From Paenibacillus sp. FSL A5-0031 (lineage in GTDB: Bacteria; Bacillota; Bacilli; Paenibacillales; Paenibacillaceae), in contig NZ_MRTD01000022.1 of the NCBI RefSeq assembly GCF_001956295.1, positions 46,280 to 110,279 of the forward strand: a stretch of DNA of 64,000 nt, read 5' to 3'. Positions 1-9,713 of this stretch are shown here, piece after piece (position 1 is the first letter of the stretch; every line of letters begins with the position of its first letter). The translations under genes were made by a program, and so were the position numbers. The notes under the pieces are model-generated. The model saw only the letters and a list, made by a program, of their open reading frames with translations, made no database searches and was not told where the DNA came from.

Positions 1-321
1 AATGATCTGATTCATTCGATTTAAATTTGCAATGCCTATTTCATCAACTCGAATGCTTTGAACCAGATTATAATCATCATAGAGCGTAGACGATATTCGG
101 ACAATATCATCTAGTTTATATTTCACGTTGTCGCGCATTTGCTCCATCGTTCCTTCAATATTCATACGCGTCTGCTTACGCATGGAAGAGTCATACATCG
201 AATGTGACACATAGAAATTGACAACAACCAAAATAACGATAAAAATCATATAGGACAGCATAAGCTTGTATCCGATCGGCATATATCCGAGTCTCTTTCT
301 ATTCTCCCGGACTATTTTCAT
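1..321 (-). CDS. Sensor histidine kinase, YesM-like, N-terminal part (cut by window edge)
   Basis: The frame opens at an ATG at 321 behind a GGGGGAG ribosome binding site and runs open for 107 codons to the window edge, so the gene is incomplete, not broken. The visible part has a short basic N-terminus, one strong hydrophobic segment (about residues 17-38), then the start of an extracytoplasmic sensor region. That is the usual layout of Paenibacillus YesM-type kinases, where an outer dCache-like sensor precedes HAMP and HATPase domains. It starts 22 bases after the response regulator gene, so the two are co-transcribed and the kinase probably phosphorylates that regulator. The kinase identity is inferred from this context, because no catalytic domain is visible. 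Confidence 0.75.
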   Translation of the reverse strand, partial: MKIVRENRKRLGYMPIGYKLMLSYMIFIVILVVVNFYVSHSMYDSSMRKQTRMNIEGTMEQMRDNVKYKLDDIVRISSTLYDDYNLVQSIRVDEIGIANLNRMNQII

Positions 322-342
322 CTAAAGCTCCCCCATTAATGA

Positions 343-1920
343 TCAATTCTCTCTCTTCCGATATTCCATAGGCGTCATGCCAAACTTCTCCTTAAATTGT
401 CGGCTAAAATAGGGAAGATAACGATAACCAACCTGATCGGCAACTTCATAAATTTTTATCCCGGGTTGATTGAGCAGTTCACATGCTTTCTCCATACGCA
501 AATGCACGAGCAGTTCATTAAAGGTATGACCTGACTTTTCTTTTATTAAAAACCCCATATAGCTAGGCGAGAAAGAAAACTGCAGCGCCATATCTTTAAG
601 CGTGATATTCTCACTCATCCTCTCCTTAATTGACTTCGTGACGCTGCGTATAAACTTGCTGTCTTTCATAACATTTTTCTTCTGCAGGCGTTCAGAAATT
701 TCATATAAAAGCTTTACAAGCCAAGATCGTATATCGTTAATCGTTTCGAATTGCATTAAAACTTCGAGATGGTGAATATCAATGCCTAGCAGTTCAAATA
801 AATCCTCATTCATTTCACTTAAATATTGATCCAGCTTCCATATAATATAGCTGGTCATATGATGAACAGTAAATCTGGAGCGAAGACTAGAAGCCGATGC
901 AAACAAGTTCTCAAATTCGTCGTAAATCCGAACAAGCTCATATCCTTCCATGGCCTTTAATAGTGCTTTCATTCGTGTATCCAGAATCCGAGCGTCCAGC
1001 ATGCCTGGCTCCGCTCTGACCTCTTCATATTTGATGATATCCCCTTTTCCAAGAAACATTTTGCCTTCAACAGCTTCTATCGCTTGTCTGTAGGATACTT
1101 GCAGCTGTTCTATCGAATGAACCGCTTCACCGAGGCCGGTTGTTATCGATACCGTTAGATGCTGCGAAAGCGCATCGCATAACGTTTTGACGGTTTGACC
1201 AATAGCTTTGTCTTCCAGTAATATAGCAATGCGTTGAGATGACAGCTTGCAGTATGGAAGCATCCCTATCTTTTGAATTGTTTCATGTACAATTTGAAGA
1301 GAGTTGCGCGACCATTCTCTCTGCGAAGATGCGTTCTCGGTTTGTCTCAACGACTGATTATCCAGTTCCATAATCGCAACACGGATAGGCCAGTTCAATT
1401 GATCGAAGCCATAGTGTAAAATCAGCTTGGACATGGAAACGCCCTCTGTCGTTTCCAATCCTTCCAACACATGAATCAAAAAGTCGCTTTTGGCAATCGG
1501 AATCATTTGTTGATAGGCTTCTTCCACTTCACGCTGCTTGTTCTCCTCATCAAGATCCTGCTTCACCTTTAACAAAGACGACACCAATTCATTGTCATCC
1601 ATTGGCTTTAGTACATAATTGTAAGCCTTTAAAGATAACGCCTGCTGTACATAGCTGAACTCCTGATAGCCGCTAACGAATATAATACGCATATTAGGCT
1701 TGCGTTCGAGTGCAATTCGGGCAAGCTCAAGTCCTGACATATAAGGCATATTAACATCGCTGACTAATATATCGATGGGCTGCTCATCTATGATTTCGCA
1801 TGCTGATAATGCATTATTTACGCTGCCCTTCACTTCCATTCCAAGCTCAGACCAAGGAATAAACCGTTTCATTCCTTCCAGATCGAGTTCTTCGTCATCG
1901 ACTAACAATACCTTATACAT
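343..1920 (-). CDS. Response regulator with AraC-type DNA-binding domain (YesN family)
   Basis: This 525-residue protein has a receiver domain at residues 1-120, with acidic residues D8 and D9, phosphoacceptor D55 and conserved K105. A long middle region is followed by a two-helix-turn-helix AraC domain over about the last 100 residues, ending in a typical FGMTPMEYR motif. This is the YesN architecture, which in Firmicutes activates neighbouring sugar-importer genes when its YesM kinase senses a carbohydrate. It lies downstream of two permeases and two solute-binding proteins and just upstream of the kinase gene. The likely target is therefore the importer promoter upstream of 7459. Regulator before kinase is the reverse of the more familiar order. 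Confidence 0.92.
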   Translation of the reverse strand: MYKVLLVDDEELDLEGMKRFIPWSELGMEVKGSVNNALSACEIIDEQPIDILVSDVNMPYMSGLELARIALERKPNMRIIFVSGYQEFSYVQQALSLKAYNYVLKPMDDNELVSSLLKVKQDLDEENKQREVEEAYQQMIPIAKSDFLIHVLEGLETTEGVSMSKLILHYGFDQLNWPIRVAIMELDNQSLRQTENASSQREWSRNSLQIVHETIQKIGMLPYCKLSSQRIAILLEDKAIGQTVKTLCDALSQHLTVSITTGLGEAVHSIEQLQVSYRQAIEAVEGKMFLGKGDIIKYEEVRAEPGMLDARILDTRMKALLKAMEGYELVRIYDEFENLFASASSLRSRFTVHHMTSYIIWKLDQYLSEMNEDLFELLGIDIHHLEVLMQFETINDIRSWLVKLLYEISERLQKKNVMKDSKFIRSVTKSIKERMSENITLKDMALQFSFSPSYMGFLIKEKSGHTFNELLVHLRMEKACELLNQPGIKIYEVADQVGYRYLPYFSRQFKEKFGMTPMEYRKREN

Positions 1921-1952
1921 AAGAGCAGCTCCTTCAAGTTAACAAATTTACG

Positions 1953-3623
1953 TTACTCTTGATTTAAAACTTTTAAGTTTTCTTGCCACTTCGACGTAAT
2001 AAAATCTAAATAATCTTGAAAACCTGATTCCATCGAATCCTTATGCGCTAAATCCAAAATCTCTAATACCTCTTCATCCGTTTGCCCGTACATCGCATAT
2101 GAGCGCGCGCTTAACCATATTTCTTTCACCCGGGCAAAGATTCTGCCTTCGTCAGAATTTGGAGTCGGTTGCAAATTGATAAACGGTGTTGCATCCCCTT
2201 GAGATTCCCAAGTTACCTTTTGCTGCCAGTATGTAGACCAGTTTCGCTTGTCCTCAGGCAATGTTTTTTCATAATCGCTTTTAGTTTGATCGAGATATAC
2301 CGTGTTGCCAACCCAAATCAACTCGCCAGAGATTGCTTGTATTTCACTCAGCCCATCCGGGTCTGATGTGTATTTGCTCGTAAATTTTGGCGTTATTCCA
2401 TCTTCTTTGAAGCCATCCCAGTACCCGTTTGGCCCCGGCGGGCCCCACATCTGAACAGCAGAACCTTCTGGCCCTGTCATCCAATCCAGCATAGCGAATA
2501 TCGCTTCTGGATTTTTTGCGCTTGTCGTTATCGTAGAGACATTCCAGCCAAGCACATTGTATGTGCCAGGATAAATCTTGTTCGGATCCAATCCTTCCTT
2601 ATAAATAGGATCGATAAAGATATAACCGTCCTCCGGATTTTTCCTTACAAGCTCCGCATTGGCCAACATCACTTGACGCATAGGGTCCGCACTGGCATAA
2701 ACCGCCACTTTGCCGCTCATAAGCTTCTCACTTACCTGATCATCCGTTTGGGTCCAAGCATCCGAGGTAATTAGCCCCTCACGCACAAGCTTTGCTACAA
2801 ATAATGCCGACTCGCGAAATCCTTCGTCTTTATAAATCGATGTCATCTTATCTCCGCTCGTTACTGCGTAGTAGCGAGTAAAGCTATAATTATTTTCCTT
2901 GAAAGCGGAAAATAATTGATCAATGCCTTGCCCCTCACTCGCAATTCCTGTTTCAAAAGGTACGACGTCAGGATAGTTGGCTTTCACTTTATTGAGGTAA
3001 TCATAAAGCTCATTTGTCGTAGATAGCTTAGGGGAACCTAATTCCCGATATATTCGTTTATTAACGACATAACCTGCGTTGCCGTACGGTTTATTAGTGT
3101 AATAATTTGGAAAATAATAAATATGACCATCTGGTGCTCGAAGCAAATCTAAAATTTTAGTGCCTGCCCATTTTTTTAAATTTGGATATTTTTCTATATA
3201 ATTATCGAGCGGTACGAGTAAGCCCGCTTCACGCAAACGTTCCAGATCATAACCGCGATCACCCCAAATGATATCCGGCAGCTGCTTGCTGGCAATCATC
3301 TTTCGAAGCTTCTGCTTTCCGTTTCCTTCTACGTCGATTCCTTTGATGTGAATGTTAAGATTATCCTTAATCCACTTCGAAGAGGGATCTGCGCCCCACT
3401 GCGGCATCGAATAATAACTGTAGTGACCATAAAAAGAAATATCAAGCCTTTCTTTGCCTAGTTCATAGAGCTGATCGGGAGGTAGATTTAATTGTATATC
3501 TTCCGTTGTTCCCTCTTCAGTTGTTGGAACTGGTTTACTGTCTACTCCACTGCAGGCGACAAGCATACTAACAATGAAATAGACCAACATGAAACGCAGG
3601 AACCTCTCTTTCTTCGCGTACAC
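1953..3623 (-). CDS. Extracellular solute-binding lipoprotein, second of a tandem pair
   Basis: This is a sugar or oligosaccharide binding lipoprotein of the LplA/YtcQ type. I place the start at a GTG (3623) with an AAGGGGT site nine bases upstream. That gives a compact signal peptide with a basic start, a hydrophobic core and an LVAC lipobox whose cysteine is residue 24. A TTG at 3683 would add 20 residues that do not look like a signal peptide. The mature protein is about 530 residues, as in this family. It is clearly homologous along its length to the protein at 3793-5481; both share the motif YPNLKK and a GYVVNK block. It is the last transport gene before the regulator. The ligand cannot be read from sequence. 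Confidence 0.9.
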   Translation of the reverse strand: MYAKKERFLRFMLVYFIVSMLVACSGVDSKPVPTTEEGTTEDIQLNLPPDQLYELGKERLDISFYGHYSYYSMPQWGADPSSKWIKDNLNIHIKGIDVEGNGKQKLRKMIASKQLPDIIWGDRGYDLERLREAGLLVPLDNYIEKYPNLKKWAGTKILDLLRAPDGHIYYFPNYYTNKPYGNAGYVVNKRIYRELGSPKLSTTNELYDYLNKVKANYPDVVPFETGIASEGQGIDQLFSAFKENNYSFTRYYAVTSGDKMTSIYKDEGFRESALFVAKLVREGLITSDAWTQTDDQVSEKLMSGKVAVYASADPMRQVMLANAELVRKNPEDGYIFIDPIYKEGLDPNKIYPGTYNVLGWNVSTITTSAKNPEAIFAMLDWMTGPEGSAVQMWGPPGPNGYWDGFKEDGITPKFTSKYTSDPDGLSEIQAISGELIWVGNTVYLDQTKSDYEKTLPEDKRNWSTYWQQKVTWESQGDATPFINLQPTPNSDEGRIFARVKEIWLSARSYAMYGQTDEEVLEILDLAHKDSMESGFQDYLDFITSKWQENLKVLNQE

Positions 3624-3731
3624 TGACCAAGCACCCCTTATATGAGCAGCATTTTTTGAAAAATCTCCCTTTAATAATATCAAAATAAATGCAAGCTATA
3701 TATATAAAAGTTAAGTATAACCAAAAATACA

Positions 3732-3774
3732 GAGATATCCCAAGTGATCCAAATGGATCCCTTGGGATGATCTC
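3732..3774 (-). terminator. Long interrupted stem-loop between tandem binding-protein genes
   Basis: Two arms of about 19 bases, containing GAGAT, CCCAAG and GATCC blocks, pair across an AAAT loop. It starts 18 bases after the stop codon of the upstream binding protein. The following sequence is only weakly T-rich (GTATTTTTGG), so I read it as a leaky terminator or an mRNA-stabilising hairpin that lowers expression of the downstream genes. Confidence 0.55.
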
Positions 3775-3792
3775 TTTCACAATTAAACCTTA

Positions 3793-5481
3793 TTATTCTC
3801 CAAGAATAGTTCTGTTAGCATGCCATCTTTCAGTACGCCATTCTAGAAGCTCTTTGTATTTATACGAATTAGCTTTCTTCTCAGCTGCATCTAGAATACG
3901 ATCAACATCTGCATCACTCTTAGCTGTAGTTGATTCTGCTAGAGTCTCAAGAGTAAGATCGACAATTTGTTGTCTGGTATCACCGTATGGAGAATCCGGC
4001 TCAATATTAATGTTGGTAAGCGCTGTTGTATCATTAGATGACGGCCAAGTAATATCTCTCTGCCAACGTGCTGCCCAGTTTTGTTTTTCTAATGGCAGTG
4101 AATTAACGTATTTCAATTTTGCTGGGTCGATATACGATACGTTTCCTACGATGTGAACAACATCGTTTGCAGCTTGAATTGCTGTTACTTCCTCTTCATT
4201 GTAGTTTTCAGTGAAGATTGGTTGTTCATTTTCATCGAAACCTTTCCAGTTGCCGCCCTCAGGTCCGAAGAATGAGATTGTCATGCCTTCAGGTCCTGTC
4301 ATCCAATCAAGTGCTGCGAAGATTTTTTCTGGATCTTTTGCATGTTTAGTAATCGTCACAACGTTCCAACCAAGTGCATCGTAACCACCTGCAAAGATTT
4401 TGTTCTTATCAAGTCCAGCTTTGCGAACAGGCCAAATCATGAAATAACCAGCATTTGGATCTGCCTTTCTAAGCTCAGAATCTCCGCGTGAAGCAAACGT
4501 AGTAACGCCTGATCCTGCATAAACAGCTACTTTACCGGTTACGATTTTTTCCGCAACGACATCTCTCGTTTGTGTCCACCAATCTTGTGCGATCAGCTTC
4601 TCACGGTACAATTTTGCAAGGTATTTTTGAGACTCACGGAAAGAAGGATCTGTAAAGAATGAAACGAGATTATCGTCTTTGATCACACCCTGTACATCAC
4701 TGCTTAATGATTTGTAAAGGTTGTTTTCTCCAAATCCTGCGTAAACAACGCCTTGTCCTTGAATTTCAGAACCACGATCCAGTTCCAATGGAATCATATC
4801 CGTGTATTTCTCTTTTACTAATTTTAGGTATGCGTACAAATCATCAAATGTTTCAAGTGCTGGCGATCCAAGCTCAGCATACACTTTTTTGTTCACTACA
4901 TAACCAGCTGTACTAGTTGGTTTATCTGTGTACCAGTTAGGGAATTTGTACAGCTTGCCATCCGCGGAACGAAGAAGTTCCATGGACTTAGGATTAAGAT
5001 ATTTCTTCAAATTTGGATACTTATCAAGATAAGGATCAAGCGCTACGAGCTGATCATTTGCAATAAGTCTTTCAATATCCGGATTGTAACGATCACCATA
5101 AATAACATCTGGCATTTGACTAGAGTCAGCCATAAAGGTCTGCATCAGCTGTGCAGAGTTCCCTTTTGCGTGTATCGGTTTGATCGTTACTTGTTTATTT
5201 TCTTTCAAGTATTTCCAAAAAGGGTTTGCATCCATGGTGTCAGGAAAATCTTGCCAGCTGTAGTGCGTATAAGCTGAGAATTCAATCGGGCTAGAACCAA
5301 ATACCCATGATTGATCTGCTGGAGCGTCTGTAGCCTCACTCCCTTTATTTGTGTTCGTTGCTGAATCTGTTGCTGCTGGTTTTGGATCATTGCCCCCCGA
5401 ATTGCTGCATCCTGCAAGTACAGTTACCAGTAGAAATACCGCAGAGACTACCATTAACAGCGGCTTTTTCATTTTCTTCAT
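3793..5481 (-). CDS. Extracellular solute-binding lipoprotein, first of a tandem pair
   Basis: This 562-residue CUT1-type solute-binding lipoprotein starts at an ATG (5481) behind GAGAGGGG. Its signal peptide has paired lysines, a hydrophobic core and an LAGC lipobox with Cys25, followed by the Ser/Thr/Asn-rich linker typical of Gram-positive lipoproteins. It captures a sugar outside the membrane and delivers it to the two permeases directly upstream (5554-6450 and 6482-7459). No ATPase gene is present, so a shared MsmX-type ATPase is expected. The next gene encodes a homolog, so the importer has two alternative or cooperating receptors. The ligand is unknown; relatives are linked to plant polysaccharide fragments. 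Confidence 0.92.
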   Translation of the reverse strand: MKKMKKPLLMVVSAVFLLVTVLAGCSNSGGNDPKPAATDSATNTNKGSEATDAPADQSWVFGSSPIEFSAYTHYSWQDFPDTMDANPFWKYLKENKQVTIKPIHAKGNSAQLMQTFMADSSQMPDVIYGDRYNPDIERLIANDQLVALDPYLDKYPNLKKYLNPKSMELLRSADGKLYKFPNWYTDKPTSTAGYVVNKKVYAELGSPALETFDDLYAYLKLVKEKYTDMIPLELDRGSEIQGQGVVYAGFGENNLYKSLSSDVQGVIKDDNLVSFFTDPSFRESQKYLAKLYREKLIAQDWWTQTRDVVAEKIVTGKVAVYAGSGVTTFASRGDSELRKADPNAGYFMIWPVRKAGLDKNKIFAGGYDALGWNVVTITKHAKDPEKIFAALDWMTGPEGMTISFFGPEGGNWKGFDENEQPIFTENYNEEEVTAIQAANDVVHIVGNVSYIDPAKLKYVNSLPLEKQNWAARWQRDITWPSSNDTTALTNINIEPDSPYGDTRQQIVDLTLETLAESTTAKSDADVDRILDAAEKKANSYKYKELLEWRTERWHANRTILGE

Positions 5482-5553
5482 GCTGATTTTACCCCTCTCA
5501 TGATTAATATATATGTCCAAAGCGACATTCGCCTTAAACCGCTGGTCAACAAG

Positions 5554-6450
5554 CTATTCTTTTAGAGATCCAACCATAACACCCTTCATGAAAAATCTTT
5601 GAAGAAAAGGATATACAGCGATAATGGGAAGTGACACAATCATAATCATTGCGCTAATAAGAGATTTGGAGGTAAGGGCTTTCGATGCCATTTTCTCACT
5701 AGCAATGCTGTCATTTCCGATCGCATCCGTTAGAACATTAGAGTTCAGTACTTTCCGCAATATCGTTTGAATAGGCAGCAAATCTTGATTAGAAACATAG
5801 ATCGATGGCGCAAACCAATCATTCCAATGGGCAATGGCTGTAAACAAACCAAGTGTGGCGATTACTGGCATAGACAACGGGAGCGCCATTTTGAAAAATA
5901 TGCCCCAGTTGCTGCAGCCGTCAATTTGAGCCGACTCTTCCAATCCCACAGGCAAGCTCTTAAAGAAGGTTCGGAATACGATCATATTCCATACACTGAT
6001 TAGACCGGGAATAATGTAAACAAGGAAACTGTTCATCAAACCGAGTGATTTAATCAATAGAAAGGTTGGAATCAACCCGCCGCCGAAGTACATCGTAAAG
6101 ATGAAATAAAAGGAATAATAGCCACGACCCATTAAATAGTTTTTGGACATGCCATACGCGAGCAATGCAGTCAAAAAAGTTGCTGATATGGTTCCAATGA
6201 TCGTTCGGCTAAAGGAAATGTAAAATGCATTTAAAATTTTGTCATCTTGAAAAACAATTTCATAGTTTGCAAATGTAAACATCCTTGGCCAAAATGTAAT
6301 GCCGCCTTTGGCAGTATCTGTTCCTTCATTCAACGAAACAACGAGTGTATTCCAGAACGGATACAATGCGGAGAAAGCTAACAAAATGAGGAACACATAT
6401 ATGCATACAACCATAGCTCGGTCGTTATAGCTCAAACGCTTGAAAGTCAA
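5554..6450 (-). CDS. Carbohydrate ABC transporter permease, LplC/YtcP-type
   Basis: This is the second membrane subunit of the importer: 298 residues and about six transmembrane segments. The coupling-helix (EAA) loop reads EESAQIDG and is followed by GIFFKMALPL. A TTG (6450) lies shortly after a GGGGGC site and gives a family-typical N-terminus ending in the usual first membrane helix. The C-terminus (KGVMVGSLKE) is the standard ending of LplC-like permeases. It follows the first permease by 31 bases and precedes the binding-protein genes, so one transcript should encode the whole importer apart from its ATPase. Confidence 0.93.
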   Translation of the reverse strand: MTFKRLSYNDRAMVVCIYVFLILLAFSALYPFWNTLVVSLNEGTDTAKGGITFWPRMFTFANYEIVFQDDKILNAFYISFSRTIIGTISATFLTALLAYGMSKNYLMGRGYYSFYFIFTMYFGGGLIPTFLLIKSLGLMNSFLVYIIPGLISVWNMIVFRTFFKSLPVGLEESAQIDGCSNWGIFFKMALPLSMPVIATLGLFTAIAHWNDWFAPSIYVSNQDLLPIQTILRKVLNSNVLTDAIGNDSIASEKMASKALTSKSLISAMIMIVSLPIIAVYPFLQRFFMKGVMVGSLKE

Positions 6451-6481
6451 TTGGTTTCGCCCCCAGTTATGAAGTAATGTT

Positions 6482-7459
6482 CTACCATAAGCCGTTGCCG
6501 GACCTACGGGCTAGGTAGTTAGCCGCCGTCAAGAGCAATACGCTAATCACTGCTCTAAATAAACCAACTGCAACACCGTAAGAAAATTTCCCATTCTGCA
6601 GGCCGACCCGATATACATAAGTATCAATAACATCCGACACCGGTCTTAGAATTGGATTCTGGGCAAGGATCAAAATATCTTCAAAACCAGCACTCAATAA
6701 ATTCCCCATTGCTAGAATCATAAAGATGATAATAACCGGCATAATCGTTGGTATCGTTATGAGATAAATTTGCTTAAACTTGCTGGCTCCATCAATATCT
6801 GCCGCTTCATACAAATGCGGATCTACACCTGCGATTGCAGCAAGGTAAATAATCGAGCCAAAGCCGATTTCCTTCCATACCGTGGTCGAAACCAGTATGC
6901 CCCAGAAGTATTCCTTTAGGGACAGGAAGTTGACCGGTTCATCTATCGCTCCAACACCTTCGAGCAGCATATTGACACTGCCGTTTTCAGTTGAAAGCAA
7001 CGCCATAACCATACCGCCTACAATAACCCATGACATGAAGTACGGTAGATATGTAATTGTTTGTACGACTCTCTTAAACATCATATGCCTTACTTCATTC
7101 AGCATTAGCGCCAATATAATCGGTGCTGGAAAACCTATTAATAGCTTTAAAAGGCTTATCATAAGTGTATTTCTCATGACCGTAGCGATATCAGGTGCAG
7201 TAAGGAACGCTTCAAAATGTTTAAAGCCCACCCAAGGGTTATCGAATATTCTCGATCCCGTAAAAAGGTTGTAATCCATAAACGCCGTCAATACACCATA
7301 CATAGGTATATAGGCAAATACGAATATCAGCAAAATACCCGGCCACACCATCAATTGCACATCCATTTGCTTCATCAGACGGTTGAAAAAGGTTTTTTTT
7401 CTCGGGCTGTTCTCCGACGGAGTCGCTGTGTACTTTACCTTCGTTGTTGCTTGCGACAT
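6482..7459 (-). CDS. Carbohydrate ABC transporter permease, LplB-type
   Basis: This is the first membrane subunit of the importer and the first gene of the operon. About 325 residues carry six membrane segments, a soluble N-terminus of about 35 residues, the EAA-loop motif YEAADIDGA and the family-typical end ARRSGNGLW. Two ATG codons lie six bases apart (7465 and 7459). The GGGAGG site overlaps the first and is correctly spaced for the second, which I use. The protein pairs with the permease at 5554-6450 as a CUT1 heterodimer. The roughly 280 bases upstream carry no gene and should hold the promoter controlled by the YesN-type regulator. Confidence 0.93.
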   Translation of the reverse strand: MSQATTKVKYTATPSENSPRKKTFFNRLMKQMDVQLMVWPGILLIFVFAYIPMYGVLTAFMDYNLFTGSRIFDNPWVGFKHFEAFLTAPDIATVMRNTLMISLLKLLIGFPAPIILALMLNEVRHMMFKRVVQTITYLPYFMSWVIVGGMVMALLSTENGSVNMLLEGVGAIDEPVNFLSLKEYFWGILVSTTVWKEIGFGSIIYLAAIAGVDPHLYEAADIDGASKFKQIYLITIPTIMPVIIIFMILAMGNLLSAGFEDILILAQNPILRPVSDVIDTYVYRVGLQNGKFSYGVAVGLFRAVISVLLLTAANYLARRSGNGLW

Positions 7460-7479
7460 GCTCATCCTCCCATAATAAA

Positions 7480-7640
7480 ATGATATAATTTTTGCAAATT
7501 AGCACTGAAGCGTCCTGCATCTTCAGCAGCAAATGCCGTTCATTAGGCTCATTTACATTCTAACTCTGTCAAAAAGTTGAAACTATATAATAAAAACCCG
7601 ATTTTTTATACTTTCACAGGCTTTTATGATAAATTCGATC
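7480..7640 (-). promoter_or_regulatory. Presumed promoter region of the importer/two-component operon
   Basis: This AT-rich stretch lies between the operon start and the terminator of the decarboxylase gene. A TTGACA hexamer on the minus strand sits at 7572-7567, but no good -10 is correctly spaced from it, as would be expected of an activator-dependent promoter. No clear direct repeats were picked out. The call rests mainly on position. Confidence 0.25.
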
Positions 7641-7702
7641 ATTTTATTGATTTTTGCAAACAAAATCGGCGAGGATGGTTTCAAAAATGGCCTTAAAATG
7701 AC

Positions 7703-7728
7703 AAAAAAAACACGCCTTAAAAGGCGTG
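7703..7728 (-). terminator. Rho-independent terminator of the UbiD-family gene
   Basis: On the minus strand an ACGCC-containing stem (7711-7728) with a short AT-rich loop is followed at once by eight T. It lies 16 bases past the stop codon of the decarboxylase gene and separates it from the importer operon. Confidence 0.9.
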
Positions 7729-7743
7729 TCGTGTGTTGTAAAG

Positions 7744-9576
7744 CTATATGTTCAATCCACCCAAGCTGGCACCTTTAACAAATAATCGCTCGATGCTCTT
7801 CAGAACCGAAGGATCTGGAATTAATGGCGGTGCTTGATGCGGTTTAATACGAGCGTCAATAATCAAATTGTCACAAGCCCAATGCTTGTTCTCATAATGA
7901 CTATTCACGCCATACATATCGTGTGATGGATTGCTGCGCGTAAAGGTAACCCATAGGAAGTTTTTAATCGTCTCGCTAATGAAATGACTATCATCACCTA
8001 CTATAATCATAGGGCATGAAGAAAGAGCTCCCTTTTCTTGTATAGCATCACATAACGATTGCATTTCCTGCTTAGCACTGGCATAACTCACAAATGTAGA
8101 GCCTTGGATGACTACAACTCCCGGCATGACCATACGCGCATTCTCAAATCCGCTTATTTCTTTGAAAACATCGGGCACTTCTGTACATAAGTCTCTTTTT
8201 TTGTCCCCATATGCTGCGATGACTACTTTACTGCCGCTGTTTAATCCCGTACCCGAATAATCGAGTGTATCAATCGTCGTATTTGTATGGAAATGAATGT
8301 CTCGGCTAAGGTCGATACGTTCTAGTATATACGTTAAAAAATCCACTTCATCATGTGAATCCAGCGGCCTTTGATCTTCAGCTGTAATAAATAGATATTT
8401 GGCCAAGCTCAGTTGTCCTGTACCCAGAATACGATTGGCAATGGTGAGCAGCTCTGCTGGCTGTTTCACTTGCTGATAAGGCGTGTACCGTTCGCTGCCT
8501 ATTGCAAAGAGCAGAGGATGAACACCCGCTGCATCTACAGCATGCACTTCCTTTACACCAGGAATTTCTTGTCTAATCGCATCACCTGTCAGCTCATGAA
8601 TGAGCTCTCCAAACGCAGTATCCTCCTGCGGCGGGCGGCCAACAACGGTAAATGGCCAAATCGCTCCCGGCTTCGCGTACACTTTATGAACTTTCATGAC
8701 AGGGAAAGGATGAGTAAGACTGTAATACCCCAAATGATCACCAAATGGTCCCTCGGGTTTCGTCTCGCCTTGATGAATTTCTCCAGTTATAACAAAATCA
8801 GCATCGTTGCTAATACAGAACCCATCCAAATAACTGTAGCGAAAACGGTGCCCTGACAGCATTCCGGCAACAGTCATCTCTGTCAGCCCTTCCGGCAGCG
8901 GCATAACAGCTGCCAGCGTATGTGCTGGAGGGCCGCCTACAAAACAGCTCACTTTTAAAGGGATACCCTTTTTATTCGTTTTATCTTGATGCACGCCGAT
9001 GCCGCGATGAATCTGATAATGTACGCCAATTTCTTTGTTCGTTTCATAATCATTGCCGCTCAGCTGTACACGATACATACCCAAATTGGAGTTCATTATC
9101 CCTGGCTTGTCCGGATCTTCCGTGTAGACTTGAGGCAGGGTTACAAATGCACCGCCATCCATTGGCCAGCTTTGAATAAGCGGCAAATCCGAAATTTGTA
9201 TTTCCTGCGCGGTTACTGGCAGACTGCTCGACTTCTTAACCGGAAGAGCTTTCCAAGCGGCCAAACCGGTTCTGACATGCTTAAACGGATTTTTTAATGC
9301 CTTCATGGGATCATTGCGCAGCTCCATCACACTTTGCACCGATTCCCAAGTGTTGCGGAATATGAATTTGCTGCGCTCTACCGTTCCGAACAAATTAGAA
9401 ACTGCCCGGAATTTAGAGCCTTTTACATTTTCGAATAGCAGCGCTGGACCGCCAGCCTCATAAACTTTCATATGGATAGCAGCCATCTCAAGATACGGGT
9501 CAACTTCTTCTTTTATACGAACCAAATGTCCGTTTTTCTCTAAATCAATGACACATTCTTCTAAATTGCGATACAT
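7744..9576 (-). CDS. UbiD-family decarboxylase (prenylated-flavin dependent)
   Basis: This 610-residue protein of the UbiD superfamily reversibly decarboxylates aromatic or alpha,beta-unsaturated acids using prenylated FMN, Mn2+ and K+. The cofactor-binding block HYQIHRG is at residues 187-193. The catalytic acidic block around ETKPEGPFGDH (271-281) supplies the conserved glutamates. The length matches the long (about 610 residue) subgroup found in Bacteroidetes and some Firmicutes, not the roughly 490-residue E. coli enzyme. Start is at 9576 behind GGAGA. No ubiX-like prenyltransferase gene is in the window, so the cofactor must be made elsewhere. It forms its own transcription unit between two terminators. 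Roles in quinone synthesis or in aromatic acid degradation both remain possible. Confidence 0.9.
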   Translation of the reverse strand: MYRNLEECVIDLEKNGHLVRIKEEVDPYLEMAAIHMKVYEAGGPALLFENVKGSKFRAVSNLFGTVERSKFIFRNTWESVQSVMELRNDPMKALKNPFKHVRTGLAAWKALPVKKSSSLPVTAQEIQISDLPLIQSWPMDGGAFVTLPQVYTEDPDKPGIMNSNLGMYRVQLSGNDYETNKEIGVHYQIHRGIGVHQDKTNKKGIPLKVSCFVGGPPAHTLAAVMPLPEGLTEMTVAGMLSGHRFRYSYLDGFCISNDADFVITGEIHQGETKPEGPFGDHLGYYSLTHPFPVMKVHKVYAKPGAIWPFTVVGRPPQEDTAFGELIHELTGDAIRQEIPGVKEVHAVDAAGVHPLLFAIGSERYTPYQQVKQPAELLTIANRILGTGQLSLAKYLFITAEDQRPLDSHDEVDFLTYILERIDLSRDIHFHTNTTIDTLDYSGTGLNSGSKVVIAAYGDKKRDLCTEVPDVFKEISGFENARMVMPGVVVIQGSTFVSYASAKQEMQSLCDAIQEKGALSSCPMIIVGDDSHFISETIKNFLWVTFTRSNPSHDMYGVNSHYENKHWACDNLIIDARIKPHQAPPLIPDPSVLKSIERLFVKGASLGGLNI

Positions 9577-9634
9577 TTGAAATTCTCCAATCTCAGCCTG
9601 ATAGGGTGATCAAAACTCACGCTCTTTTTATTAA

Positions 9635-9663
9635 AATTAATTCATATTGTTGCCTATTGTCAA
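9635..9663 (-). promoter_or_regulatory. Candidate promoter of the UbiD-family gene
   Basis: A consensus TTGACA lies at 9663-9658 on the minus strand. Seventeen bases on is TTAATT (9640-9635), a weak -10. It sits about 60 bases before the start codon. Confidence 0.35.
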
Positions 9664-9713
9664 ACGCGATCAAAAACCAAATGTTACATACGGCCACGCT
9701 TTCGCAAATAACA

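Noticed and set aside
1..321. Truncated kinase as a pseudogene
   Set aside because: The frame is open to the window edge with a proper start and ribosome site, so the truncation is only the window limit.
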